From JBMYYE01 sp049609065 (GTDB lineage: Bacteria; Pseudomonadota; Alphaproteobacteria; Rhodobacterales; Rhodobacteraceae): a stretch of DNA of 23,193 nt. The position numbers were made by a program, and so were the translations under genes. The notes beneath the pieces are model-generated. The model saw only the letters and a list, made by a program, of their open reading frames with translations, had not been told where the DNA came from and made no database searches. The stretch's first letter is position 1. Every line of letters starts with the position of its first letter. Below, one piece after another: positions 6,176 to 13,719 of this stretch. Location of the stretch: NCBI GenBank assembly GCA_049609065.1, contig JBMYYE010000027.1, positions 1 to 23,193 on the forward strand. Reading direction: 5' to 3'.

Positions 6176-7677
6176 TCAGCCCCCTCTTTCCTGCTAATTT
6201 TTGCCTGAAGATCCTCATCAAAACGCGGGCCGATTACGGCGCTGAGTTCGCTTAAAAAGTGATCGATTGCGTCCACAAGTTTCTGTGGCATTTCTGGATG
6301 CTCCGCCTCGGCAACAGCTTTGCGCCAGACCAATTGAAGAGCCGTCACATCCCGCTCCAAATCCACTGTCTCCGGAGGCGCCATCACGGGCCGAAACTCA
6401 AGTGGCAAAACCGACGCGTGCCCCTTGCCCTGATCTACATCGCCTCGTCCCCCTAAGGCGGGGTCGAGATCCGAAAAGCACACGACCGATGGGTCCGGCA
6501 CGGGTGCAACATCCTCATCATAGAGCTGTATATCCGCATTGGTTGTGAGGGTTTCTTCAGATGCCTGAAGCAATGCCTCCCTGACTTTCGAAATCGCATC
6601 ATCGTCAGGCGTTGCATCAATGGCTTTCGTAAGCACCAACCGCGACTGTTCCTTACGGCGTATATCCGCCGCGTCTGATACAGGTTCTGGCAAGACAAGC
6701 ACAGGCGCGGGCGTTAGACCCGTTTTTGCCAAGACATCTTGTGCCTCTTGTTGCGAAAGGCGTGGTGAGGAACACTCCCCCCCTCTTACGACGCGCCGTG
6801 GGCGCACGCGATTTGGGTGAGGCACTGTGGTTTCTGGTTCTGAAACGGGTGCAGGTGTCGCGGCATCATCCGTGCCCATAACATGTGGCTGATTATAGCG
6901 CGCAAGCAGGCCCTCGCGCGCCTCCAAGATGCTGGAAAATCCTACATCAAGCGCTTCATAGAACTCAGTTGCACCACTGTCATGCCACGCTTTTGAATCG
7001 ACCCCAAACTCGTGTTTCGCTTGTTTTGCAGCAAAGGACGAAAGCATCACCGTATCGTTAAAAAGAGTAAGGGTTTCGCGCTGAATGCGGCGCATGACCT
7101 TGCCGCGGTCTTCTGGTGACACCAACTTATCAGCCCGCGTTACAGCCAAAATACTATTGCGCCGCAAACGTTTTGGGAGGGAGGTCCAAACACTTTTTTC
7201 AGACTGACGCCACGCTTGCGTCGCATGCGTGCACCACACCACAAAATCGGCATAGCCCGTTGTTTTGATCCAGTGCTTTCGATCCAAATTGGGATCAGAA
7301 ATCCCGGGCATATCAATGAGGTCACATTTCTTCAAAATTTCAGACTCACAAAAAATGCGAATGAAACGAGTATCATCAATTGGGCAGCAGGTTAAATCGC
7401 CGTTCACCACCTGACGCCGCCGCCCCCCTGCATCAATGCGATATGGGGCCTCCTGCCCATAAGACAGCCAGATTGGCGGCAATTCTGTCGCGGTGACCTT
7501 CATTGGCAATGCATCGCGGTCCAGCAAAAAATTCAACAATGTCGACTTTCCTGCGCTAAATTCCCCCATCAAAGCAACCACAGGACGTTTTGTTGTTTTG
7601 CGCACCAGCCGTGCGAATTGCACCGGGGTTACCGAGCGCGTGTTGGTCGTGGAGTCTTTTCCAGATATGTCCGTCAT
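6172..7677 (-). CDS. Dynamin/Era-type GTPase with long low-complexity tail
   Basis: The 501-aa protein has an N-terminal GTPase domain: P-loop GEFSAGKST (38-46), candidate G2 threonines in VTATE (61-65), G3 DMPG (122-125) and G4 TRAD (180-183), an acceptable variant of the usual N/T-KxD. The GEFSAGKSTLLN form is typical of bacterial dynamin-like and related large GTPases. After about residue 270 the sequence becomes Pro-, Asp- and Glu-rich with little predicted fold, and it lacks an obvious dynamin stalk or membrane paddle; short helical segments return near the C-terminus (about 440-495). The start at 7677 has AGGAGG just upstream. Longer readings run into the preceding gene, whose stop is 19 bp away. 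It overlaps the Roadblock gene by ATGA. The pairing with another dynamin-like protein resembles the two-protein arrangement seen for many bacterial dynamins. Function is not known. Confidence 0.75.
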   Translation of the reverse strand: MTDISGKDSTTNTRSVTPVQFARLVRKTTKRPVVALMGEFSAGKSTLLNFLLDRDALPMKVTATELPPIWLSYGQEAPYRIDAGGRRRQVVNGDLTCCPIDDTRFIRIFCESEILKKCDLIDMPGISDPNLDRKHWIKTTGYADFVVWCTHATQAWRQSEKSVWTSLPKRLRRNSILAVTRADKLVSPEDRGKVMRRIQRETLTLFNDTVMLSSFAAKQAKHEFGVDSKAWHDSGATEFYEALDVGFSSILEAREGLLARYNQPHVMGTDDAATPAPVSEPETTVPHPNRVRPRRVVRGGECSSPRLSQQEAQDVLAKTGLTPAPVLVLPEPVSDAADIRRKEQSRLVLTKAIDATPDDDAISKVREALLQASEETLTTNADIQLYDEDVAPVPDPSVVCFSDLDPALGGRGDVDQGKGHASVLPLEFRPVMAPPETVDLERDVTALQLVWRKAVAEAEHPEMPQKLVDAIDHFLSELSAVIGPRFDEDLQAKISRKEGAE

Positions 7678-7696
7678 GCTATCCTCCTGCGTCACG

Positions 7697-9748
7697 TTAT
7701 GCGGCAAGCTGCTCAAGCGTTTTGACGACGCCGCCGAGCTGAGCTTGGGTTTCGATTTCATCTTCATCAGAAAGCAACGCCGAAAGGTTTTCCGCTGTGA
7801 TATCTTGGAGCGCGCCAATGCGCTCTAGCGTGTGGCGCTGTTCTTCAAGAAAATCCACGAGGCTTTGCTTTGTGTCTTGCAGAAGCTCTTGCGCCTGCTC
7901 TTCGTAAAGGCACGCCGTGATCGTTTGGACTTCGCTCAAGATCAGTTTTCGGTATTCACCTGCATAAGCGTCATACCCTCGCCGTGACGCCCACCACCTT
8001 TTCCACCAGCTGTTTTGCATATCAAGAGCAATTGTACGCGCCAAAACCACGGGAGGTGACAGCGTCACAAGAGCAGGAGGCTCAACCTTAAACCCTTCCA
8101 CTGCATCTTGAAGCACCGTGTGATAGAGCGCCTCAACCGCAGCTGCCGCACGCGTAAACTGTGCGCCCATCTCTTTCTTATAGCACTGGCCAAAACTCGC
8201 ATAGGCCGCGCGCGCCATAATGCGAAGACTGCCTGGTTCACAGGTCCAATCCCCAATTTCATGATCCCCATTCAAATGCTTGATCAAAGATTGCGTTGAA
8301 CGCTCAACAAACCCGTCTTCGATCTTATGCATGCGCTTTTGGAAATCTTGCAGGAGCACTGCGCCGATCTCTTCGAGCTGGGTCATCTGTTCCCGTGCAT
8401 TCCGAAGCACGGCTTGTTGCAGCTCTTTGGCATTGATGGTGAACGCGGTGTTTCCTTTGGAGCGCGCAAAACCAATTGACTTGGTTGCGCGGCATTGGTT
8501 CGTGACGTTCAGCGCCCGTTTGCGAACTTTTTCTAAATGCTTAACTCCGCTGCCTTCTGCGGCGCGCTCTGCGATGGCTTCAAGAAGGCCAGGCACTCCA
8601 GAAAGATGCCATGCATGCATATCGGAATTATCAAAATCGCGCCGTTCTTCATGATGTGCCCAATTTAAAAGCGCCGCTTTACTGTCATCTGGCAGCGCAT
8701 CAAGCTGCCCATCAAGAACGGCTTCGGCCCATTTCGCACAGCCAAATACTACTTTGGTGTTGGCCTCAACACCGTTGCTTTTCAACGTACACGCAATGCT
8801 TGTTCGAATTTCATCGACCTGCTTTGACGGATCTGACAATTCATCGATACGGTTCACAAAAAGGATAAGCTGGCGGCCGCTCAAAGAGGCAATTATCCGC
8901 ACCAAAGCCATGTCCATTGTTGTGAACGCCTGATGCGCCGAGAGCACCACCACACAAATTTCAGACCCTCGAATATTTTGGATGGTAATTTGCTCACGCA
9001 CCAAGAAAGGATCATTCACACCCGGCGTATCCCGAAGCGACATAGGCATCGGATAATGCGGAAGGTCCACGAAAATTTCCGCGGACTTTGTCAAATCGGC
9101 AAATCGCCCTTGCTTTTGCGCATCAGGAACCGTGCCTCCTTCTTCCCCGAGGCACACATACCGTTCTAACAAGGCCGTATCATAATGATCGTAGCGGTGC
9201 TCTTGCCCAAGCAGAAGTTCAAAATTACGCCCCAAACGTTCTTTGGCTTTGCTCTGCATGACGCTGATCTGGCTGCGGATTTCTTCAAGCTCCTCATCAG
9301 AGCCTGCACGGTTGGCCAATTCACCAAGCCGCCCGCCACCCGAAACAAGCGCATCCCATTCTTCTTGGCTAAAGAAATTAAAACACGCACGGGTCTTGCC
9401 TTGTACCACGTTATTCACATGCAACGTAGTAACCACAGATGTCCAAGGGTTCACATCAGATGGCAGCAAACCTGGACGCCCAGCCAGAACATTTGCCAAT
9501 GTTGTTTTTCCAGCTTTCACCTGCCCCACAACCGAAATGGATACCGAAAATGATTTGAGCTGCCGCTTGAGGTTGTCGACTTTCTTAGACAAGCCATCCT
9601 CTCCAACACCTTGCAGTTGGCTTAGAACATCGTTCATTTGATCAAAATCTGAACGCAGCTCTATCAGCTTGTCCATCCCGCCCGAAAGAAGAGCGCTTTT
9701 GTCTGGCACGACCCCATGGTCGGCCTTTGTTATGTGTTGATTGTCCAT
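7697..9748 (-). CDS. Dynamin-like large GTPase
   Basis: This 683-aa protein has a dynamin-type GTPase domain: P-loop GQVKAGKTT (75-83), G3 DTPG (240-243) and G4 NRID (299-302). A helix precedes the GTPase domain (about 25-65), and a long helical region follows (about 400-660), as in bacterial dynamins that fold a neck and trunk. Near 581-586 the motif WWKRWW, flanked by Arg residues and preceded by a short apolar stretch, looks like a membrane-contact tip. Bacterial dynamin-like proteins bind and remodel or fuse membranes in a GTP-dependent way. The ATG at 9748 is preferred, with GGGGA upstream; a GTG at 9829 would overlap the previous gene. It is followed 19 bp later by the second GTPase. 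Whether it acts in membrane stress response, vesicle release, phage defence or division cannot be told here. Confidence 0.85.
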   Translation of the reverse strand: MDNQHITKADHGVVPDKSALLSGGMDKLIELRSDFDQMNDVLSQLQGVGEDGLSKKVDNLKRQLKSFSVSISVVGQVKAGKTTLANVLAGRPGLLPSDVNPWTSVVTTLHVNNVVQGKTRACFNFFSQEEWDALVSGGGRLGELANRAGSDEELEEIRSQISVMQSKAKERLGRNFELLLGQEHRYDHYDTALLERYVCLGEEGGTVPDAQKQGRFADLTKSAEIFVDLPHYPMPMSLRDTPGVNDPFLVREQITIQNIRGSEICVVVLSAHQAFTTMDMALVRIIASLSGRQLILFVNRIDELSDPSKQVDEIRTSIACTLKSNGVEANTKVVFGCAKWAEAVLDGQLDALPDDSKAALLNWAHHEERRDFDNSDMHAWHLSGVPGLLEAIAERAAEGSGVKHLEKVRKRALNVTNQCRATKSIGFARSKGNTAFTINAKELQQAVLRNAREQMTQLEEIGAVLLQDFQKRMHKIEDGFVERSTQSLIKHLNGDHEIGDWTCEPGSLRIMARAAYASFGQCYKKEMGAQFTRAAAAVEALYHTVLQDAVEGFKVEPPALVTLSPPVVLARTIALDMQNSWWKRWWASRRGYDAYAGEYRKLILSEVQTITACLYEEQAQELLQDTKQSLVDFLEEQRHTLERIGALQDITAENLSALLSDEDEIETQAQLGGVVKTLEQLAA

Positions 9749-9777
9749 ATTCAGTCCCCACTGAAATTGAACCACAC

Positions 9778-9793
9778 CGTCAATAACTTGACG
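9778..9793. repeat. Inverted repeat before the dynamin-like gene
   Basis: CGTCAA and TTGACG flank a 4-nt centre, 30 bp upstream of the dynamin-like gene start and within the 68-bp gap after the 126-aa gene. It could be a protein-binding site for an internal promoter or a small mRNA hairpin setting the ratio of the two products. Confidence 0.35.
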
Positions 9794-9816
9794 ATATGGA
9801 TACCTATTTTTGCCGT

Positions 9817-10197
9817 TTAGGCAGCGCACAATCTTCGTGCATTGACCTCTTCAATCAGGCTCAAAGATGCTAAAACCAGCTCCGATAAAATGCCCGGTGA
9901 TGCCTTTTTCTTCGCTGACGGATCCATGAGGACCTCAACGCTCCGCGCATGCCCTTGAGCATTTCTATCTTCAAAGCACGCCAAGCGGGCAGGCTTTGAA
10001 CTGCGCGCGTCCAAAGCGGACCACGTGCCCCAAAACTGGTTCACAAAAATGGCTTCTCCGTGCACTTCGTCGTGAACCACCACGCAAAAACCGGTGTCTG
10101 GAAGAATGCCCAAAAACTGGTCCAGCGCAGGCAATGGCAAAGCAGCCGGCAGATTTTGGCGTGCCTCACCAAATTTATAAATCGTGTTACGTCCCAT
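9817..10197 (-). CDS. Unassigned 126-aa protein, first gene of the dynamin/Roadblock operon
   Basis: No family was recognised. The product is soluble, with no signal peptide or membrane segment. It has an N-terminal segment with MGRNTIYKFGEARQNLP, a central part with alternating beta-like stretches (GFCVVVHDEVHGEAIFVNQFWG, 41-62 region), a basic stretch SAKKKASPG and a C-terminal helix (ILSELVLASLSLIEEVNAR). The pattern of a helix, a beta strand, and a turn before a second strand is faintly like a Roadblock fold, but this is not enough to assign it. The ATG at 10197 was chosen over a TTG at 10227 because AGGGA lies 8 nt upstream. It is first in the operon, 68 bp before the dynamin-like gene, and divergent from the two-component system. 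It may be a partner or adaptor of the GTPases; this is inferred only from position. Confidence 0.65.
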   Translation of the reverse strand: MGRNTIYKFGEARQNLPAALPLPALDQFLGILPDTGFCVVVHDEVHGEAIFVNQFWGTWSALDARSSKPARLACFEDRNAQGHARSVEVLMDPSAKKKASPGILSELVLASLSLIEEVNARRLCAA

Positions 10198-10297
10198 GTT
10201 ATTCCCTAACAGCAACTGCGCCACCAAGAGATCGCAACAGGATGCGGCACCTTCGTGACATTAATACTGCAAGGCATATAGGGTGCGGTTCTGTCCG

Positions 10298-10319
10298 GAT
10301 CTTTTCACGATCTTTACAA
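10298..10319 (+). promoter_or_regulatory. Tandem 11-bp direct repeat upstream of the response regulator gene
   Basis: GATCTTTTCAC and GATCTTTACAA are adjacent, with an exact 11-bp period, one helical turn. OmpR/PhoB-type regulators bind such tandem half-sites. The repeat lies about 85 bp upstream of an OmpR-type regulator gene, in the gap shared with the divergent dynamin operon. Autoregulation is a reasonable inference. The remaining part of this 206-bp gap has no other clear element. Confidence 0.45.
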
Positions 10320-10403
10320 ATAAGACAAATACGGCCTTTAGTGTTCCTATACATCCAGCGGCCTGATAGCTTTGTCTGCATCACCATGGATGGGGATAGG
10401 GAA

Positions 10404-11081
10404 ATGAAGATACTTTTGGCAGAGGACGACCCGAAGGTCACATCATATGTCACACGGGGCTTCACGGAATGTGGATGGAGCGTCGATGCCGTGTCAGATG
10501 GGCGCGATGCCTTGCACTATATGCTCGACAACAAATGTGATGTTGCGATCCTTGATCGAATGATGCCCGGCATGGATGGGCTGAGTGTTCTCAAGGCGCT
10601 GCGTGCTGCAGGTAAAGACACACCTGTGATTTTCCTCACCGCTTTGGGGGATGTGAAAGAACGAGTAGAAGGTCTCACACATGGGGCGGATGACTACCTG
10701 ACCAAACCGTTTCACTTTACTGAATTGCATGCGCGCGTCGAAGCGCTCTCTCGGCGTGGGAGTAGCACCGAAACCAAGAGTTTTCGTCAGGTGCACGACC
10801 TCACATTGGATTTAATGTCACGCACAGCAAACCGTGGTGGCGTTGCCATCCCTCTCAAAACAAAGGAGTTCGCACTCTTAGATGTTTTGATGCGAAATGA
10901 AGGACGTGTAGTGACCAAAACGATGCTGCTTGAGATGGTCTGGGATTTCACTTTTGATCCTAATTCCACGGTCGTCGAAACCCATATCAGCCGCCTGCGC
11001 GCCAAGATTGACAAACCCTTTGCGCATCCCTTGCTGCACACAGTGCGAAATTCAGGATATACGCTTCATGGACCGCGCTAA
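10404..11081 (+). CDS. OmpR/PhoB-family response regulator
   Basis: The 225-aa protein has an N-terminal receiver domain: acidic pair Asp8-Asp9, phosphoacceptor Asp51 in LDRMMPGMDG, Thr79 and Lys101 in LTKPFH. The C-terminal domain (about 125-225) is a winged-helix DNA-binding domain of the OmpR class, with LKTKEFALLDVLMRN and the recognition segment STVVETHISRLRAKID, ending GYTLHG. It acts as a phosphorylation-controlled transcription factor. The start at 10404 gives the canonical MKILLAEDD opening and is preceded by GGGGATAGGGAA; an ATG six codons earlier is possible. The histidine kinase gene overlaps its 3' end by 14 bp, so they are a cognate pair. Tandem 11-bp repeats upstream may be its own site. 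The stimulus and the regulon are not known. Confidence 0.95.
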   Translation: MKILLAEDDPKVTSYVTRGFTECGWSVDAVSDGRDALHYMLDNKCDVAILDRMMPGMDGLSVLKALRAAGKDTPVIFLTALGDVKERVEGLTHGADDYLTKPFHFTELHARVEALSRRGSSTETKSFRQVHDLTLDLMSRTANRGGVAIPLKTKEFALLDVLMRNEGRVVTKTMLLEMVWDFTFDPNSTVVETHISRLRAKIDKPFAHPLLHTVRNSGYTLHGPR

Positions 11082-12441
11082 TATTGTCTCTGGGGCCGCG
11101 TTTCGAACGGCCATCTACGCCGCCAGCGTCATTTTACTTGTTGTCGCTGTTTTGGCGATCATGACATTTGCGCGGGTGCGCGGAACGCTTCAACAAGAAA
11201 TGGATGCCCTTCTCTTGGATGAAATTCGCTTTATTCATGAGATGCTCGATGACAATGACAACGATGTTGATGATGTTGATCCCGTTCAGGCCATCGGTGA
11301 TGCAACGCTTTGGATCCCCTCTGACACGAGCTTAATCGGCCTATTCGACGCCGAAGGCACCCGCCTTGCCGGCAATATTGACGAACGCCCGTCCTTTTTG
11401 GGATGGGGCGAAATCCAAGATGATGGCATCAACCAAGGCGGCACGAAACGCACCCACCGCGTCAATGTTCAAAGCTACCGCGGGTTTGTAACGGTTGTTG
11501 GCCGCGACCTTGCATTGGTGCAGGCGACACTTCGATCCTTGGCGCGGTCTTTGATTCTTGTGGGCCTTGCGGCCGTTTTATCCACGCTCTTAGTGGGCTA
11601 TCTCATCAGTCGAAAAACCTACAAAAAACTTGATCGGATTTCTCAGACCTTAAATAAAGTTTCAAAGGGGGATGTCCGTGCGCGGCTTTCCATCAGCAAA
11701 AGCAACGATCAAATTGATCGCGTTGCGCGTTTGATGAACCAGCATCTAGAAAAGCTCGCAGCACTGATGACCACAACCCGATCAACCGCCGCCGCCATTG
11801 CTCATGATCTCAAAACGCCTCTGTCGCATGCCTTTGTTGCGCTTGATGACGCCAAAAACGAACAGCAGCTCGGCAATGACCCCCAAGAGGCCCTTGACGA
11901 TGTGCAACGTGAACTAGACCGCCTAAAATGGATTTTTGATACAATCTTGCGGATCAGCCGCATTGAAGCCCCAGATGGCCCCGATGATTTTAAGCCCGTG
12001 GATCTTGGCGATCTGTCACACGAGCTCCTCGAAACATTCATTCCCATTGCAGAAGAAAAACATCAGATCCTCAGATATAAAAACTTTGGAACTGGCGCGC
12101 CTCTTATTAATGGGGACAAAGCCATGCTCAAGCAGCTCCTTGTGAATTTATTGCAAAACGCGATCCATCATTGCCCGCAGCGGTCCCAAATTCAGCTGTC
12201 CGTGAATATAACAGAAAAAGGCGTCATCCTTTCGGTCAAGGACAACGGAACAGGCGTACCTGAGGCCGCGCTCAACGACATTTTCTCACCCTTCTTTCAA
12301 ATCAATGAGGAACGCTCTGAGACCGGGAATGGTTTGGGCTTAGCGCTCGTGAAGGCAGTCGCGGATCGCCACCACGCAGATATCAGTGCCAGCAATAACC
12401 TGCCCGGCTTGTCCATATCCGTCTGCTTTCCACACCCATAA
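11068..12441 (+). CDS. Membrane sensor histidine kinase
   Basis: The 457-aa kinase has two membrane segments (about 11-35 and 160-180), bracketing a periplasmic sensor of about 120 residues. A HAMP linker follows (about 181-232), then the dimerisation domain with phosphoacceptor His246 in AAIAHDLKTPL, and an ATPase domain with N-box LVNLLQNAIHH (Asn364), DNGTGVP (392-398) and NGLGLAL (421-427). HDLKTPL replaces the more common HELRTPL. The sensor begins just outside the membrane with an acidic cluster, DDNDNDVDDVD (61-71), reminiscent of cation-responsive sensors, although binding is not demonstrated. Its ATG lies 14 bp inside the response regulator gene in another frame, which implies coupled translation. 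It phosphorylates that regulator. Confidence 0.93.
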   Translation: MDRANIVSGAAFRTAIYAASVILLVVAVLAIMTFARVRGTLQQEMDALLLDEIRFIHEMLDDNDNDVDDVDPVQAIGDATLWIPSDTSLIGLFDAEGTRLAGNIDERPSFLGWGEIQDDGINQGGTKRTHRVNVQSYRGFVTVVGRDLALVQATLRSLARSLILVGLAAVLSTLLVGYLISRKTYKKLDRISQTLNKVSKGDVRARLSISKSNDQIDRVARLMNQHLEKLAALMTTTRSTAAAIAHDLKTPLSHAFVALDDAKNEQQLGNDPQEALDDVQRELDRLKWIFDTILRISRIEAPDGPDDFKPVDLGDLSHELLETFIPIAEEKHQILRYKNFGTGAPLINGDKAMLKQLLVNLLQNAIHHCPQRSQIQLSVNITEKGVILSVKDNGTGVPEAALNDIFSPFFQINEERSETGNGLGLALVKAVADRHHADISASNNLPGLSISVCFPHP

Positions 12442-12507
12442 GCCGCGCAAAGCCCAAGGCGTCGATGGCCTCTCAATGGCAAAATCTTGCGCCCCTGAAT
12501 CTTAACT

Positions 12508-12524
12508 TCTTTACAAAATTGTAA
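12508..12524 (+). promoter_or_regulatory. Shared TCTTTACAAA motif and inverted repeat upstream of the Hint gene
   Basis: The 10-mer TCTTTACAAA at 12508-12517 is identical to 10311-10320 in the repeat upstream of the response regulator. It overlaps an inverted repeat TTACAA-AA-TTGTAA at 12511-12524. It lies 65-81 bp before the Hint gene start. It may be a site for the adjacent response regulator, linking the Hint gene to the two-component system. Confidence 0.4.
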
Positions 12525-12559
12525 GCTTCAGGAAAAGGCCGCGCAAATCCGCCCCACTA

Positions 12560-12579
12560 CCCCTGCCTGCAGGCAGGGG
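12560..12579 (+). promoter_or_regulatory. 20-bp perfect palindrome over the Hint gene ribosome site
   Basis: CCCCTGCC-TGCA-GGCAGGGG folds as an 8-bp GC-rich stem with a TGCA loop. Its 3' arm contains the AGGGG that serves as the ribosome binding site for the TTG start at 12589. The hairpin would hide that site and hold translation down unless opened. It could also end transcription from the kinase gene, but no T run follows directly. Confidence 0.5.
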
Positions 12580-12588
12580 GATCATGCA

Positions 12589-13695
12589 TTGGCTTTTTTA
12601 TCATTTATCGGAACACGTGTTGGGGCTTCAAACAGCTTCAATGACGATGGCGGCGGCACACATATCGAGCTGGATCAATCCCGTGACCTCGATGGAAATG
12701 GAAACCCCTATTATATGGCAACCGATATCATCCTCATAGAGATTGATGATGCGGATATTGGGCCCAATGGCGAACTCCTTGAAGGGGGCGCCGACGGCAA
12801 GGCCACGATCTTATCTTTTAAAATTAATGGCGTGGAGCAACTTTCCACTCCAGACAGCATCAAGATGGGTGGCGGTTCTATATCTGAAATGGGGGATGGT
12901 TATTTCTTCATAGAAGGTCTCAAATTGGCGATTTTGGCGCCAAAGCTCGATACAACATTTGAAGATGCGGATCTCGACAGTGGGAAACTCATTCTTGATA
13001 TTGAGGACCGCGTCGACGATTTCGATTTAAACGACAATGGCGACATTGATGTAGGGACCGCCGAAGAAGGCGACGGGATATTTAACATCCATACGGCCAC
13101 CATCGTGTGTTTTGCAAAAGGCACACTCATACACACCCCCCAAGGCGGCATCCCTGTCGAAGACTTGGAGGCACAAGACCTCGTCGAAACGCTCGACAAT
13201 GGCCCGCAACCCATTTTAGCCATCGCCACGCGCAAGCTTGATTTTAGGGTGGATGATCCACGCCATCAGCCCATTGAGATTAAAAAAGACTGTTTTGGTG
13301 CAGGTTTGCCGCGGCGTGCTTTATGCGTTTCACCACAGCATCGTATTCTTATTGCGTCGACAAAAAACAACACCGGCGGGACATTGGTTGCGGCCAAAGG
13401 CTTACTGCATATTCCAGGCATCCGGCAAAAAGCAGGCTGTCGTAATGTGGAGTATTTTCACATCATCTTTGCCCATCATGAGATCATTTTTTCAGAAGGG
13501 TTACCAACAGAATCCCTCTACGCAGGTCCCTTGGCATTGGAGGCGCTTGATCACATAACCAAAGAAAAAATGCGCCCCCACCTAGAGGCTCAAAATTCCA
13601 AAACACGCGTGCACATGGCCCCCGCCAGACCCTTTATTCGACCCAAAAAAGCGGCGGAGGTTTTCCGCAACCTTAATGATATTACTGCGCCTTAG
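12589..13695 (+). CDS. Hint-domain (Hedgehog/intein-type) protein
   Basis: The 368-aa protein has a C-terminal Hint domain starting at Cys174 (VCFAKGTLIHTP), with the block-B histidine in CVSPQHRILI (247-255) and the conserved segment EYFHIIFAHHEIIF near 288-301. Hint domains catalyse self-cleavage at the N side of that Cys. This Hint_2 type is abundant in Rhodobacterales and has no known substrate. Residues 1-170 are acidic and Gly-rich, with loops such as DLDGNGN (33-39) and DLNDNGDID (146-154) that look able to bind calcium, which suggests an extracellular role. No classic signal peptide is seen. The TTG at 12589 is the only early start in frame and has GGGGG 8 nt upstream. It follows the histidine kinase by 147 bp. 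The region upstream contains an unusual palindrome and a motif shared with the response regulator promoter. Confidence 0.8.
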   Translation: MAFLSFIGTRVGASNSFNDDGGGTHIELDQSRDLDGNGNPYYMATDIILIEIDDADIGPNGELLEGGADGKATILSFKINGVEQLSTPDSIKMGGGSISEMGDGYFFIEGLKLAILAPKLDTTFEDADLDSGKLILDIEDRVDDFDLNDNGDIDVGTAEEGDGIFNIHTATIVCFAKGTLIHTPQGGIPVEDLEAQDLVETLDNGPQPILAIATRKLDFRVDDPRHQPIEIKKDCFGAGLPRRALCVSPQHRILIASTKNNTGGTLVAAKGLLHIPGIRQKAGCRNVEYFHIIFAHHEIIFSEGLPTESLYAGPLALEALDHITKEKMRPHLEAQNSKTRVHMAPARPFIRPKKAAEVFRNLNDITAP

Positions 13696-13705
13696 GGCGC
13701 GCGCC
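13687..13705. terminator. Small GC-rich inverted repeats between convergent genes
   Basis: GCGCC-TTAG-GGCGC overlaps the 3' end of the Hint gene, and GGCGCGCGCC follows it, filling most of the 24-bp gap before the convergent TRAP permease stop. They may help end both transcripts, but the stems are short and the T runs are poor. Confidence 0.3.
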
Positions 13706-13719
13706 GATGATTTTCGATC

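Noticed and set aside
12589..13695. Intein inserted in a host protein
   Set aside because: No downstream extein or intein C-terminal His-Asn motif is visible after the Hint domain; it fits a stand-alone Hint_2 protein.
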